A DNA stretch of 64,000 nt from Ypsolopha sequella (GCA_934047225.1 OW203997.1:4264417-4328416), one strand, 5' to 3'. Positions 35,000 to 46,009 are shown, counted from the first letter of the stretch. Notes: generated by a model from the letters alone, not told the origin. Numbers and translations are program-made.

Positions 35000-35380
35000 C
35001 CTACTCCTACTATTATTATAAATATGAAAGCTTGGATGGATGGATATATGGATGGATGGATGGATGTTTGTTACTCCTTCACGCCGAAACTACTGAAACG
35101 ATTAGGCTGAAAACTTTGCACAAATGTAGTTCTAGACCTGGAATAGGACATAGGCAACTTTTTTCCCATAAATCAGTTCCCATTGGAAGGCAATGGGGTG
35201 TGAAGTTCCTATAGAAAAGTGATGTACTGTTACTCCTTCACGCCGTTGAATATTAGTGAGATGGGATAGTGAGGATATGATGGGATGGGATAATAGCAAT
35301 AGTGGGAGAGGATGGGATGGGATTCAATACGACTATACAAAAACTTAATCAACGCGGTCAAAGCCGCGGGCAAAGCTAGT
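35000..35380 (+). mobile_element. Lep1-like non-autonomous Helitron
   Basis: It contains CTACTATTATTATAAATATG, GTTACTCCTTCACGCCGAAA, CTACTGAAACGATTAGGCTG and CCTGGAATAGGACATAGGC. The 3' end is a GCGG-TCAAAG-CCGC hairpin followed 8 bases later by CTAG|T (35376-35380). A 3' hairpin plus CTRR terminus, inserted before T, is the Helitron signature. The internal wording is that of the lepidopteran Lep1 group. It has a GGAT-type microsatellite at 35034-35067 and no Rep/helicase gene. A second TTACTCCTTCACGCCG at about 35230 is an internal duplication. Confidence 0.75.
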
Positions 35381-35424
35381 TTGTTATAATTGCAAGTATT
35401 AGCAATGCACTTCCAAAATGTACT

Positions 35425-36172
35425 GAACGACAAATATTATTGTGCTCTATGAATTAGTATGGCGCTCTATAGAACGACAAATAGTATTGCACACTATGGA
35501 ACAACAAATAGTATTGCGCTCTATGGAACAACAAATAGTATTGCACTATATGGAACAACAAATAGTATTGCGCTCTATGGAACAACAAATAGTATTGCGA
35601 TCTATACAAACAGTATTGCGCTCTATGGAACAACAAATAGTATTGCTATCTATACAAATAGTATTGCACTCTATGGAACAACAAACAGTATTGCGCTCTA
35701 TGGAACAACAAATAGTATTGCGCTCTATGGAACAACAAGTAGTATTGTGCTATATGGAACAACAAATAGTATTGCGCTCTATGGAACAACAAATAGTCTG
35801 CGATCTATACAAACAGTATTGCGCTCTATGGAACAACAAACAGTATTGCGCTCTATGGAACAACAAAGAGTATTGCGCTCTATGGAACAACAAATAGTAT
35901 TGCCATCTATACAAATAGTATTTCACTCTATGGAACAACAAACAGTATTGCGCTCTATGGAACAACAAATAGTATTGCACTCTATGGAACAACAAATAGT
36001 ATTGCGCTCTATGGAACAACAAATAGTATTGCGCTCTATGGAACAACAAATAGTATTGCGATCTATACAAATAGTATTGCGCTCTATGGAACAATAAATA
36101 GTATTGCGCTAAATGGAACCACAAATAGTATCGCACTATATGGAAACACAAATAGTATTGCGCTTTATGGAC
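35425..36172. repeat. 27-bp minisatellite, about 29 units
   Basis: The unit is AACAACAAATAGTATTG plus CGCTCTATGG. Most units are 27 bp. Five are short variants (about 21-23 bp, beginning ACAAA(T/C)AGTATT) and each follows a unit ending in ATCTAT, so a two-unit higher-order pattern has spread. Because 27 is a multiple of three, long frames stay open on both strands (212 codons on plus with repeats TTNSIALYG and MEQQIVLRS; 162 on minus). A 1-base deletion in the unit near 35797 switches the plus frame from one peptide repeat to the other. That argues against a selected protein. No promoter or splice context was seen. Confidence 0.93.
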
Positions 36173-36179
36173 GACGAAT

Positions 36180-36909
36180 CGAAGAAACGAAATAACGCAG
36201 ATACTCTGCTTGCTGAATCTTGCTATAATTTGACCCACCGACCCTTATATTAGCTGGGCATACCACACCACGCACCTCAAGCCACAGCGTATCATAAGCT
36301 CATTTTAGCGGACGCCCTGCACCGTTTTTTATGTGGATTCCGTTTTTATCGATCACGTGGGATTATCCTGAAATCATACAACGAACCTACTGTCCAAATT
36401 TTATGTTTGTCAGAGTTGTCAGGGTATAAAAGTGAATTGAAAGTGCTGTATTTATGTGACTAATGGGTTTATTATTAGGATAAAACTTAAATAACAAAAA
36501 AGTAACTTAAAATTAAAACTAAATAATTCTATAAAATGTTAAAAATTAGACAAACTAAACCTTATTTTAAGACATGTGAATATAGATGTTTAAAAAAGTT
36601 TAGATTTAAAACCAGTGTGAGGTTATTAATATTTTACAAATTATTTATTGATCTTATCCACGGATAATTTATAAACGCTAATGCTTGTAAAATCTAAATA
36701 AATTATTAAACAATTTCAAACCATATTTCGATAGGTTTCAGCGCAAATTTATGTAAACTTTGTTATAATTCAAGTAAATAATATGTAAATTCTGTTAGAA
36801 GAGATTTCTAGGAGGCAGGAAAATAATATTCAACATAATTCTAGCTTCCTAAATGAACATGGCTAAATGTTTATGTTTTCATGAACATAAGTCGAGGATT
36901 CATGATAAG
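36180..36909. other. A+T-rich; no recognisable gene
   Basis: Nothing supportable seen. Confidence 0.35.
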
Positions 36910-36958
36910 CGAATGAAGTTATGCTATATGCCGTGCGATGTGGAGCGACGTAATACGA
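36910..36958 (+). repeat. Inverted 49-bp repeat, left arm
   Basis: The inverse of this stretch (CGAATGAAGTTATGCTATAT to CGTAATACGA) is at 38377-38425 with 2 mismatches. The 1.4 kb between them holds a palindromic MITE, an H1 repeat, a hAT-like MITE and a LINE end, so these may be the ends of an older element filled by later insertions. Confidence 0.75.
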
Positions 36959-36988
36959 GGCATAGAATATATAATAAACAATAATATA

Positions 36989-37252
36989 CAACGTGTAACA
37001 GAAAGGTGTAACCATATTTGAAGAGCTTGTTCAGTCAATGGTATATAACAACTTTTACTATGGAGTCAACCCTGAAATCTCAAAAAAAAAAATCTGCCCT
37101 TCCATACATTTCGGCCGAGCGGCATTGCATTTTTCTATGAAAATGTAAAATATTTTTTTCGAGATACAGGTTTTGTTCCATAGTAAAAGTTGTTCTATAT
37201 CATTGACTGAATAAGCTCTTCAAATATGGTTACACCGTTCTGTTACACGTTG
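36989..37252. mobile_element. Palindromic TA-flanked MITE, copy 1
   Basis: TA|CAACGTGTAACAGAAAGG at the left is mirrored at the right (CTGTTACACGTTG|TA). The arms run about 90-100 bp (GAAGAGCTTGTTCAGTCAAT, ACAACTTTTACTATGGA), leaving a short A-rich centre. 264 bp. Copies at 50077-50336 and 54545-54808 are very similar. TA duplication suggests a Tc1/mariner-type transposase in trans. Confidence 0.9.
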
Positions 37253-37447
37253 TATATAATATTATAGACACTTTAATAATAAATATATATTTCTAGCCCC
37301 AGTGGGCCTGGCATAAGTTAAAATAATAATAATAATAAAATGACGGTATGTACTTTATAAATCAATAAATTAATACTTGATTTTTAAGGTGTATATAATA
37401 TTGTGTGTTATTCGTGTATTGCCAAGTGAAATACGGACTCGCGCACG

Positions 37448-37706
37448 AAGGGTTCCGTACCATCATCTATAAAAACCGCAAAAAAAAACATGTCTGTTGT
37501 ATAGGAGCCCCCTTAAATATTTATTTTATTCTCTTTTTTAGTATTTGTTGTTATAGCGGCAACAGAAATTCATCATCTGTGAAAATTTCAACTGTCTAAC
37601 TATCACGGATCATGAGATACAGCCTGGTGACAGACGGACAGACGGACAGCGGAGTCTTAGTAATAGGGTCCCATTGGTTACCCTTTGGGTGCGGAACCCT
37701 AAAAAG
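37448..37706 (-). repeat. Dispersed repeat H1, copy
   Basis: Plus-strand reading GGTTCCGTACCATCATC, AATTTCAACTGTCTAACTAT, GACAGACGGACAGACGGACA, GGGTCCCATTGGTTACCC, GCGGAACCCTAAAAAG. It matches 62940-63140 in the same orientation and 25672-25800 inverted. GGTTCCG / CGGAACC end symmetry is visible. Confidence 0.75.
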
Positions 37707-37742
37707 GCTATAAAGGTATAATTTTTTTTTATGCATTACAAT

Positions 37743-37999
37743 CAGTGGCGTGCACAGAACTTTTTTCCGGAAAAGCAATCAGAAGGTCAAGATTCACAAA
37801 AAAAAAATATGAAAAAATTTAAATAAAACATAAAAAAAAAGTTTGTATGACGCCAGGGTAGGCATTGCCTAAACTGAACTGAACGTTTTCATACAAACTC
37901 TTTTTTTAAAAAATGTTATTTCAATTTTTTCGTATTATTTTTATTGTCGAACTTGACCTTCTGATTGCTTTTCCGGAAAAAGTTCTATGCACGCCACTG
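37743..37999. mobile_element. hAT-like MITE with 8-bp target duplication
   Basis: Termini CAGTGGCGTGCACAGAACTT and, inward from the right, CAGTGGCGTGCATAGAACTT. The arms continue through CCGGAAAAGCAATCAGAAGG for about 50 bp. Flanks ATTACAAT (37735-37742) and ATAACAAT (38000-38007) match in 7 of 8 bases, an 8-bp target duplication typical of hAT elements. 257 bp, no coding. Confidence 0.88.
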
Positions 38000-38044
38000 A
38001 TAACAATAAGTTATATACCATAACACAACGTTATATATCATCCA

Positions 38045-38345
38045 TCCATCAGCCCGTATTCGTCCACTGCTGGACATAGACCTCCCCAATATTACGCCAC
38101 TCTTGGTGGTCCTCAGTCATCCTCATTCAGCCGCCACCCGCAACGTCCTCCAGATCGTCAGTCCAGCGGGCACGAGGGCGGCCTACGCTGCGCTTTGTTG
38201 TACGTGCTCTCCATTCCAATGCCTTACGGCCCCAACGGTTATCACGTCAGTGACAAATATGGCCAGTCCACTGCCACTTCAACTTACCGATTCGGCAGGC
38301 TATGTCAGTCACCTTCGATCTTTGACGGATCCTTCAGAGACCTAT
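38045..38345 (-). pseudogene. LINE reverse transcriptase C-terminus, RTE-like
   Basis: Minus-strand reading gives SKVTDIACRIGKLKWQWTG, HICH, a stop, RDNRWGRKALEWR, SVGRPRARWTDDLEDVAG, a stop, then EWRNIGEVYVQQWTNTG and a terminal stop. The KLKW-W-GH / RW--K-LEWRP / GRP--RW-DD / YVQQWT order is the well-known tail of insect RTE-side LINEs. In-frame stops mark it as dead. A TGGATGGATGA tail at 38040-38050 (ATCC on plus) fits the simple-repeat 3' ends of this clade. Confidence 0.85.
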
Positions 38346-38376
38346 ATAAAATCAATGGTTTAATTACGTAATACGA

Positions 38377-38425
38377 TCGTATTACGTCGCCCCACATCGC
38401 ACAGCATATAGCATAACTTCATTCG
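38377..38425 (-). repeat. Inverted 49-bp repeat, right arm
   Basis: Partner of 36910-36958. Its inner edge forms half of a perfect 22-bp palindrome at 38366-38387 (ACGTAATACGA then its inverse). Confidence 0.75.
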
Positions 38426-38593
38426 ATTGCCCTGAAATGGGATACAGCGCTGATTTTTAATCAAGACCTATGCATATGCATCAACCCTTGAGCAAACAAA
38501 ACAGAACGAGCGTTTCTTATTAAATTGGACCAGGCAGTAAAGCTTCACGTTCATATATACATTTACATATCAGTGCCAATTATAGTAACTATA

Positions 38594-38985
38594 CAAGGTG
38601 TAAAAGCAAAAGCAAGAATCCTTCTAGGGTATGTTAGTATGAATCATAGAGTGTTTAAAAAAAATAGCGGCAATTTTTTTTATGTTGCAGTACCACATAA
38701 TAACACGATTTGTCAAACTTGAAATACTCTAATCTGGTGGACACTCTCGCTGGTCGTTGACCTCTGATAGCGTCAGTAGCACAGAACATAATTACTCAAT
38801 GTGATTGGTCGTTACCGCACTACGGGGTGAATGAACTGCATTGATAAGAGTGCGTAGCTGGATCTTAGGAAAACAATATAATTTTGCGTAAAAATTTAAG
38901 GTATACTTTTTTTTATCATAATCGTATCAGTATCGTGTATACTTTCATACCCTAAAGGGATTCTTGGTTTTGCATTTACACCCTG
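38594..38985. mobile_element. Tc1/mariner-type MITE with about 45-bp TIRs
   Basis: Left TA|CAAGGTGTAAAAGCAAAAGC; right, inward, TA|CAGGGTGTAAATGCAAAACC. Both continue AAGAATCC-T-TAGGGTATG. TA lies on both sides. 392 bp, non-coding. Confidence 0.85.
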
Positions 38986-39079
38986 TATAGACTTAGTTCA
39001 AATTATATGCGGTGCAAGTGTGCGTTATCGAAATTCATAATGAGTTTCTAAATAAATTTAATTTTCTATTTTCTAAATA

Positions 39080-39255
39080 AACCAAGAGGGAGAGGATGAC
39101 CACCATCAACCTGATGGTCCAATATCGAGAGGGAAATTAAAGACCAGAATCTGCCCACAATATCAACCCGGGAAAAAATATCCTGGCGCCGACAATCGAG
39201 GAGGCCCGACCCCAGCTGAACTGGGAAGAGGGCTAGAGAAAGAAGAAGAATGAGT
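39080..39255 (+). mobile_element. LINE 3'-terminal fragment
   Basis: ATCCTGGCGCCGACAATCGA, GGAGGCCCGACCCCAGCTGA, ACTGGGAAGAGGGCTAG and a GAAAGAAGAAGAA tail. Translated it gives SWRRQSRRPDPS, a stop, then TGK. I recognise this as the last codons and tail of a common lepidopteran LINE, without firm clade. Confidence 0.5.
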
Positions 39256-39492
39256 TTCTTTCCTGCTCGAAGATTTTATGAATGTTGCGTTCATAAAGCT
39301 AAAAACAGTAGGAACATTAGTTTTTCGATATCACGAGAGATTAAGAAGTTATTTGAATTAAAAGTTTGCTTAACGATGTGTCGTGACGTCATCGTACACA
39401 ATTTCATACTAAAAGGGATAAATATCGGTAATAATAAATTACTCCCCCACATAACAACACACCATAACACTCTACCCATATACTTAGGATAT

Positions 39493-39566
39493 AGAGCATA
39501 GACTTTGGATAAAATCCTAGATATGATCCTAAGGATCCTTAGGATATAATCCTAAGTCTATGCTCT
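39493..39566. repeat. 74-bp palindrome with TTAGGAT-like units
   Basis: AGAGCATAGACT (39493-39504) is inverted at 39555-39566. Between them lie AATCCTA, GATCCTAAGGATCCTTAGGA and ATCCTAAG units, themselves palindromic around 39535. It could extrude as a cruciform. Identity unknown. Confidence 0.75.
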
Positions 39567-42500
39567 TACATCCCTCCTCATAGATCTCACAGAATAAATC
39601 AAGTTTATTTAATTTTTTATTCGAATGTATTATAGCATAATAATCACAGCTTACGTTTGTGATAAATTGATAATAATCATCTTATACTTACGTAACTTTC
39701 TTTTTACACTGCGAATACTTGGGTTACTTCAGAATAGATTTGAATAGATATTGAAACTTGTTATTGGCTGAAATTATGTACAATTATTATTTAGTTAAAA
39801 AAAAATTTCTTAAACGACAGAATAGGAATTTTTCAAAAATTCAACAGTTGTTGTGCTTTGTATAAACTTATTAATCAGTTATCATGAACAATTATACTTA
39901 GGTACTGATATTTCAATATATGACCACTACGATACCTAGCGACAGCGACGGTGAGACTTAGGACGAATAACGCTCGCCCAGAAAGTAGGAGAGGCATTAA
40001 TCAGTCTGTCAAAGACTTTAAAAAATCTACAGAAGTCGGAAACGGACGAATTACTGATTCTACACAACACTGTCCCGGTACAGCTATTCATAGGTCATGC
40101 CAAAACGTAATCGTCATGATATCGTCATGAGATTAGAGACAACGGTTACGGTCGAAGCCCATCACTAGTTGGAGTGGAATGATTTGTCAGTTAGCTGGAT
40201 CTTGGTTTAATTCAGGGTGCGCCAAACGTATTTGAAAGAAATAAAGAAAACAGAATTTATTGCCAAACAAATAATAAAATAAATAAAGTAGAAAAAGAAA
40301 TTATACTAACTTAAACTCTAACTATTTAACCACGAAGGAAACTATGTAACAAAATAAAAAATAAAAGAAATTTAACTCCGCGTACATGGTTAACATTAAA
40401 ACTTGTTTGTCAAAAGGTGGCATGCTCAGCATTTGCCTTCGAAGATTTCATAAAAAATACCTACGGTGCTGATTTTCAGTGAGCCCCTTTGTTGATACAA
40501 ATAGTTAATTTTCTTGTGGAGATTATTTAATTACGTAATCATAGATACATTATTTACTACACAGAGCTGTCTTCTCAAAATTATGATTGTAGATGCAGGG
40601 TTTGTAAAGTTAAGCACATCAGTGGAATAATGAGTGTTGTATCTCAGTTTACGCCGTTTCATACCGGCCAAAAATTGGAAAACGAGGTTGTCCGACCTAA
40701 CAGCAGATGGCAGCACTTGTATCCTACATCATGATTTCGTTTTCTTCTCTAAAGTAGTCACAATGTAATACGTCCGTTTCGTCCGGTCCGTTTTGACATA
40801 TGTCATCGCAACGTATCTATGGATGTGAACCATGCAAATCGGTAACTATGTCAACCGATTCTCACGAGAAATCGATTCAAAATATTATGAGTTTGTTATC
40901 GCTTGAAATATTTTCAAGTTTATTGGTTATAATTTCCAGAATAAACATAATTGCCAAAGTCAACGTGAAAGAAAATATAAACAGTTCAAAAGTAAAGCCT
41001 AAAGTGACAAGAAAAAAACACTAAAAACAAACGGGAGCACAACGACTTCCAATATGGTGATAGAAAGATATTTCGGGTGCTAAAACCAGCTTTTAATTTT
41101 TTTTCGCTACGAAAAGAATCTGAAATGGAAATTCTTACGTGCCAGTAATATTTTGTAATGTTGTACTTCACTGACCTCAAATTAGATAGAGGTCTGAGCG
41201 TTGATAGATATAAAATACTGGCCAGTAAGAAAAATATGTAGGCTTCAAGATGAAAAAATTGCTCCATGCCTAATAAAAAAAAATACTGCCATATTTCTTA
41301 CTAGCCAATCTGTCTATTGATAGGATGATTTATGGAAAACTGCCTGTAAACCAATTCATTAATAAAAAAAATGGGACTTTAAGCAATAAATGCATGTTTT
41401 TTATTTATAGATTTTTTTGTTTTTGTAAACTATAAGTTTAAAAGCCAAGTGGTATGTAACATTATTTAGCACAATTATTATATTATATTTTTCGGTATAC
41501 GCGACACCGTTACAAATACATGAAAATTTTCAAATCTAAAAAGTTTATATTTGCAAAAAAAAAGAAAATTTAAACTTGGCTTTTTGTGCACTGGTCTCAC
41601 AAAAGTTAATTACAGATCATTACAATTATTTTATCAATATTAAAACAAGTTAATTATTTTCACGTGGAATCGAATTGAGTCCGTGAAATTAGGCGATTAT
41701 CTGGTAACAACACTATTATTAAGAAAAAATTGACTGAGAATGTAACTGTTTTTGAGACATTGTGTAGTAATTCAAAATTGCATTTTATTGTGGAATATGC
41801 GTGAAAATAGTACTTGAAATATGTTCCGTGATAATTAAAAAACGTTTATTTATTTTCTTTAAACCCAATAAGTTAATAATTATTTGTTAACCGTTTCATT
41901 TATTACATGTAAAGTTATATTCTATGGTCGTTCTTATCTGTCAAAACGGGCCTCTTATTTTGTGGCAACTGTAATTATAGCTACTTCAAGTTTGGTGATA
42001 CCACTATTTATTCTATGGAATGTAGGAAGTCACTACATTTAACTACTTTTTAAGTTTTATCGTTTTATCATATCATTATTTTTCAATATAAAATACTATT
42101 TATGTAATTCTCTTGGAAGGCTATATATTACTCTTTGTTTTACGCCCAGGCATCGCTAGGAATCGCACCGCTTAGCAATAGCTCTTCCGCTCACCCTTAG
42201 ACTTTCCGTTTGATAAACCAATAAAAACTTGTAATGAAAAAATTGTAAGCTAAGTCCAAAAAAGCTCTATATTTGCGTTTTACGTGTATATTGACACAGA
42301 GGAAGAGACGAACGATATCAAAGGAAATATTGAGAATATTTTCGTAATTATAGATCCACGGTAAGCCCTCAGAGGGCTTGGGAGGGCACTCATACATTTA
42401 CAAGTAGTAGGCATAACAGGCACCGGGATATATTGTATTTACTTTGTAGCACAAATGCCTTGGATATTTACCTTGGAATTTCTGCTGAAGGATGTTGAGA

Positions 42501-42847
42501 TGAATGAGATATTTAAGGCAGCTTTGGATGCTTCGTATAACAGTTTAAGCCAAGGAGGTTGTGTAACTTGTATACATATACAGAGTGTGATCTTTTCTTT
42601 TAGTCAAAACTCATTACTTACAAAGTGGTACATCACCTGTCATGGGTAAAATTCTTTGGTGAACATATTTTCAAAACAAATACAAATTGTGTATAAAATA
42701 AATATAAATATAAAATATCAGGCATTGTGCAAATCGCTCCCCTGGTCTCGTGTAAACTCTTCGTCGAAGGTCGCCACCATGGAGACACATTCTGGTTTCG
42801 TCCGAGAACAAGACTCGGCTCCATTGCTCTATACCCTAATCTAAGTT
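39567..42847. other. 3.3 kb without recognisable gene
   Basis: A possible minus-strand retroposon 3' end lies near 40235-40285 (TTTATTGCC on plus, i.e. an AATAAA on minus). A weak inverted pair AAAAGCCAAGT / ACTTGGCTTTT lies near 41430 and 41575. No reading frame has protein features. Confidence 0.35.
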
Positions 42848-43250
42848 GTTTTTTTTTTTTTATTTTATTTTTAATTATATTTTACACAAATTTCAGTAAA
42901 CAATATTCGCCAAACCGCTAAACAGTTTGTTGGCGATACGCTCTTACAAATTTTGTTCCTTAAATAAGCATTTTAGGCACTAACTTAAAATCTAATACTT
43001 ATGGAGTCTTGAGAGAAAAAAATAATAATATTATAGTTTTGTAGAATTGTAGCTATGCGTTTAAAGTTTTAATTATTCAGAAAAGATAACAATGTGCTCT
43101 TTAATTTATTCTTTAGGTTACCAATTTTTAACTTATTTTCTTCCAGTAGGAGAGGACAGTTATTACATAACTTGGGAGTTAGGTATTCCCTAGTTCTCTC
43201 TCCATAATAGTTTTTAGATGATGGCTGTGATAGTTTGCCACTTTTTACTG
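42848..43250 (-). mobile_element. LINE 3' fragment ending in poly(A)
   Basis: On the minus strand, coding similar to a LINE C-terminus (KNYYGERTREYLTPKL, NNCPLL, NKLKIGNLKNKLKSTLLS) stops at 43069-43071. About 200 bp of A+T-rich 3' UTR follow, then a poly(A) tract (poly(T) at 42849-42862 on plus). The coding resemblance is moderate; the tail supports retroposition. It is fused to a Tc1-like transposase fragment on its 5' side. Confidence 0.45.
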
Positions 43251-43649
43251 CTCTAGTGAAATGTCTATTTGGTTTAGTGATCGTGGGCAAATTGAAGCCG
43301 GGCTTGTCGGTGGCTGCAGTCAATTTGAGTCCCGTGGCTGACCTTTTTGGGATCAAGTTTGCTTCTTTAAGCCCCCCCTCGAACTTCTCTGGGCCGTTGC
43401 TGGACATCAACACCGGTCAGGTGTCGATTCCGCAGCGAAGTGGAGACAATAAAACGGATCTCTCACAGAAGTGCATCGCTGTCGGCCAGTACCTGGTCTT
43501 CGCACTAAGTTTGCAGTCTCCCTGAACCTCTTGTATACTTTTGAGACACAAGATTGAGTCTGATGAAGCTGACGAGCGATATTACACTGAGACAATCCTT
43601 GCTGGATTAGGATGACGACTTGAGCGGCTTCTGCAGGTGTGACTTCCAT
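43251..43649 (-). pseudogene. Tc1-like transposase N-terminal domain, frameshifted
   Basis: From the ATG at 43649 (minus): PAEAAQVVILIQQGLSQCNI, ARQLHQTQSCVSKVYKRF, RETANLVRRPGTGRQR. This is the first paired-type helix-turn-helix and the GRPGSGR-like linker of Tc1-like transposases. After a frameshift near 43455, FIVSTSLRNRHLTGVDVQQR follows in another frame. A second shift leads to LKEANLIPKRSATGLKLTAA and a third to HRQARLQFAHDH. Both DNA-binding helix-turn-helix units are thus recognisable, but the DDE catalytic domain is missing. It originally bound TIRs; now dead. Confidence 0.85.
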
Positions 43650-43691
43650 TTTCTTTACTTTCTGTGTTCCCAGCGGCGTGAATTATTGGAC

Positions 43692-44271
43692 TAAAGTAGA
43701 GCCACTGAGTGATGGCACTTATGACAGCTGCATTTAGTGATGAGGAACATTTCAAATTTCGGTTAAAAATAAAAATCAAGTGTGAGTTTACTCAACATTA
43801 GACACGTCATTCAACATTCAACATAATGATACAAAAGGAAAATGTGCCAAAACCAGTGGCGTAGCCTTGCTCTTTGGGCGTAGCTATCGGAGGGCTATGC
43901 GGTGTAGTGGCCCGGGGCCCCCAAGAGATATTTAAATATCTAAATCGAAAAAAGTGTTTTACTATCAATTATTTTCGTTTAGCTTAACTTCGTCATTGTT
44001 TTGTTTTTAATTAAATATTATTGCGTAACTTGGCAAACTCAAACACGACCTATAAAAAATGAGAAATAATAAAAAAAAAGCTTTGTTTCTATACGAATTC
44101 TATTGCACAATAAAGCAACATTCAAATCGAAAAATAATAACCGAAACAAGTAGTACATCACTATCAACAATGAAGTATTACATTTTTTAATTCACACTTG
44201 CTTATAAATAATTACGATATTTTGTAGGCATTTAAACGTCATAGGCGCCATCACTCAGTGGCTCTACTGTA
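43692..44271. mobile_element. TA-flanked TIR element upstream of the Tc1 fragment
   Basis: The left end is TA|AAGTAGAGCCACTGAGTGAT and the right end, inward, is TA|CAGTAGAGCCACTGAGTGAT. Both continue GGC and a CTTATGAC/CCTATGAC block. TAs lie at 43692-43693 and 44270-44271. The 580-bp interior includes a 'cagtggcgtagcc...ggggccccc' piece (43853-43925) that looks like part of a different repeat. Non-coding. Confidence 0.8.
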
Positions 44272-44274
44272 ATG

Positions 44275-45220
44275 ACAATTTTTTCACACACGGCCCTTTT
44301 TTATAGGGTTTCTGGACCAAACCATATTTTGTTTTATTTTAAAAATTAATGACTTTTTTATTTACGTTCCATGACATAAGCTGAATAAGTTTTGGTTATG
44401 ATATCAAAAGAGGTTGAAAGACAATAAAATTACCCTTCAAATTATATACCACATTCTATAATTCTATTGCATAAAAATTGCTAAAATTGTTTTGAACAAC
44501 CCCCATTTAGGTGATTCCAGTTTAAAGCTCGCAAGTGTAGTTATATTCCTCGTAAGATAGTTATAAACCTTTTTTTCGTATGACTGTTTATTTATTTATT
44601 TGTTATTATGTTACGGTATAATAATGTAACTATATCCCTCGGGATATAATTAAATCATGGGTTTAACCATAACTTGCCATACCTGACCTTTGTGGTTATT
44701 TTTTTTTGACAAACCAGAAATCCTTGAAGGCCACAGTTAGTATTTTAGAATTCAAGTCAGTACTTTTTTGATGTGCAGTTAGTATTTTTGATAGAACCGG
44801 TGTTCCGGTAGTAGAATTTTTAGCATTTTCTGTGGTGCGTTTACATACTGACCCTAAAATACTGACCCTGGCCCTGAAAAGTCCTGGTCGTTCTTTTGCT
44901 GCGCAAAACTAGATGGCGCTACTTGTTTGTTACATTGCGATATCGTTTCATCTTTGTGAAAATTCTAACCAACCACCTACCTTAATGCACTAAATTAAAC
45001 ACACACTTTTATCTTTATTTTTTGAGGATCTCTCCCTTTCGAGGGTCCTAAATCTAATGAGAGACAGACTTAGAGCCTGAATCTGGCTGCCAGATAGGAT
45101 ATAGGTGATTAGCTATTGATTATCCAATTTAGATGTGGACCCGAAGTACGGCGGTAGTTATCTTGCTGGGACGTACAAATGAAAATAAGAAATTAGAGAA
45201 AAAATGATTGCTTTAATGTT
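44275..45220. other. No recognisable gene
   Basis: Short repeated TTAGTATTTT / TACTGACCCT patches at 44735-44875; nothing else. Confidence 0.35.
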
Positions 45221-45224
45221 ACTT

Positions 45225-45545
45225 TTTAGGGTTCCGTACCCAAAATAAAAAACGGAAGCCTTATAGGAGTTTTTGTCCGTCTGTCTGTCTGTCACGACCA
45301 TAGAAATTTGGATCACTATCCCTTTGCTCGGGCCCCGTATGAGATATCAATTTAAAATGAATACACCCTACAGAAGTCTACAGTAACATAGTGCTGTAAA
45401 AAAATCAGGCTTCTTACTTGACGCCAAAAAAGTTATAGAACTTCACATACATAATCAATTTCATACAATATTTGGCACTCGCAAGGGAATCAAAACCTAT
45501 TGGGCACTTTTAGTTGACCTAGAAACTTAAAATTTCGTTTACAGG
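45225..45545 (+). repeat. Dispersed repeat H2, long copy
   Basis: Same order as 34232-34545: GGGTTCCGTACCCAAAA, CGGAAGCCTTATAGGAG, CCGTCTGTCTGTCTGTC, TTGACGCCAAAAAAGTTA, TTTGGCACTCGCAAGGGAAT. Confidence 0.75.
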
Positions 45546-45576
45546 TAAAAAAAAACATTTTAAAACATTTAAAACA

Positions 45577-46006
45577 TTAAGGCGCTCTTATCCCAGAAGA
45601 GTGACTCTCTGTCTTTTTCTTTACGTGTAAGGAGTTAAGAAAATAACCACACTTTTGTACTTTTTCGTTGTTTTTATCGGTTTTTAAATTGTTTAAAAAT
45701 AAGGGATATGTTTATGAAAATCCACTTATGTGGTCGACCTAGAAAATTTAAAGATCAATATTACCAGATATGTTTCGTTAATAAAAGAGTGGAATTATGG
45801 AAATGGCATGATTTGAAAGGTCTTATTACATGCTGTGTTCGTGAATTATTTCTATCGAGCAAAGTTTATCTGATCGTGTAACACATGCGTGGAAGACCTA
45901 GATAAAGGTTTGAACTATATTGCGTATTTTTTTTGGAATTTTTAGACGATATTTGAAAGTTCTATTTGACTTTGAAATTACTGATTTTGGGATAAGAGCG
46001 CCTTAA
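45577..46006. mobile_element. TTAA MITE, family 3
   Basis: TTAA at 45577-45580 and 46003-46006 with a perfect 15-bp TIR, GGCGCTCTTATCCCA / TGGGATAAGAGCGCC. 430 bp, non-coding, internally unrelated to families 1, 2 and 4. It shares the TTAA-GGCGC outermost bases with them. Confidence 0.9.
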
Positions 46007-46009
46007 AAA

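Noticed and set aside
35442..36238. Three long open frames treated as repeat proteins
   Set aside because: They are a consequence of a 27-bp period free of stops; a 1-base deletion swaps peptide repeats.
36470..36600. A second copy of the 3' UTR next to the 24.4-kb LINE fragment
   Set aside because: Only A+T-rich wording is shared (acttaaataac, aaaactaaa); not distinguishable from low complexity.
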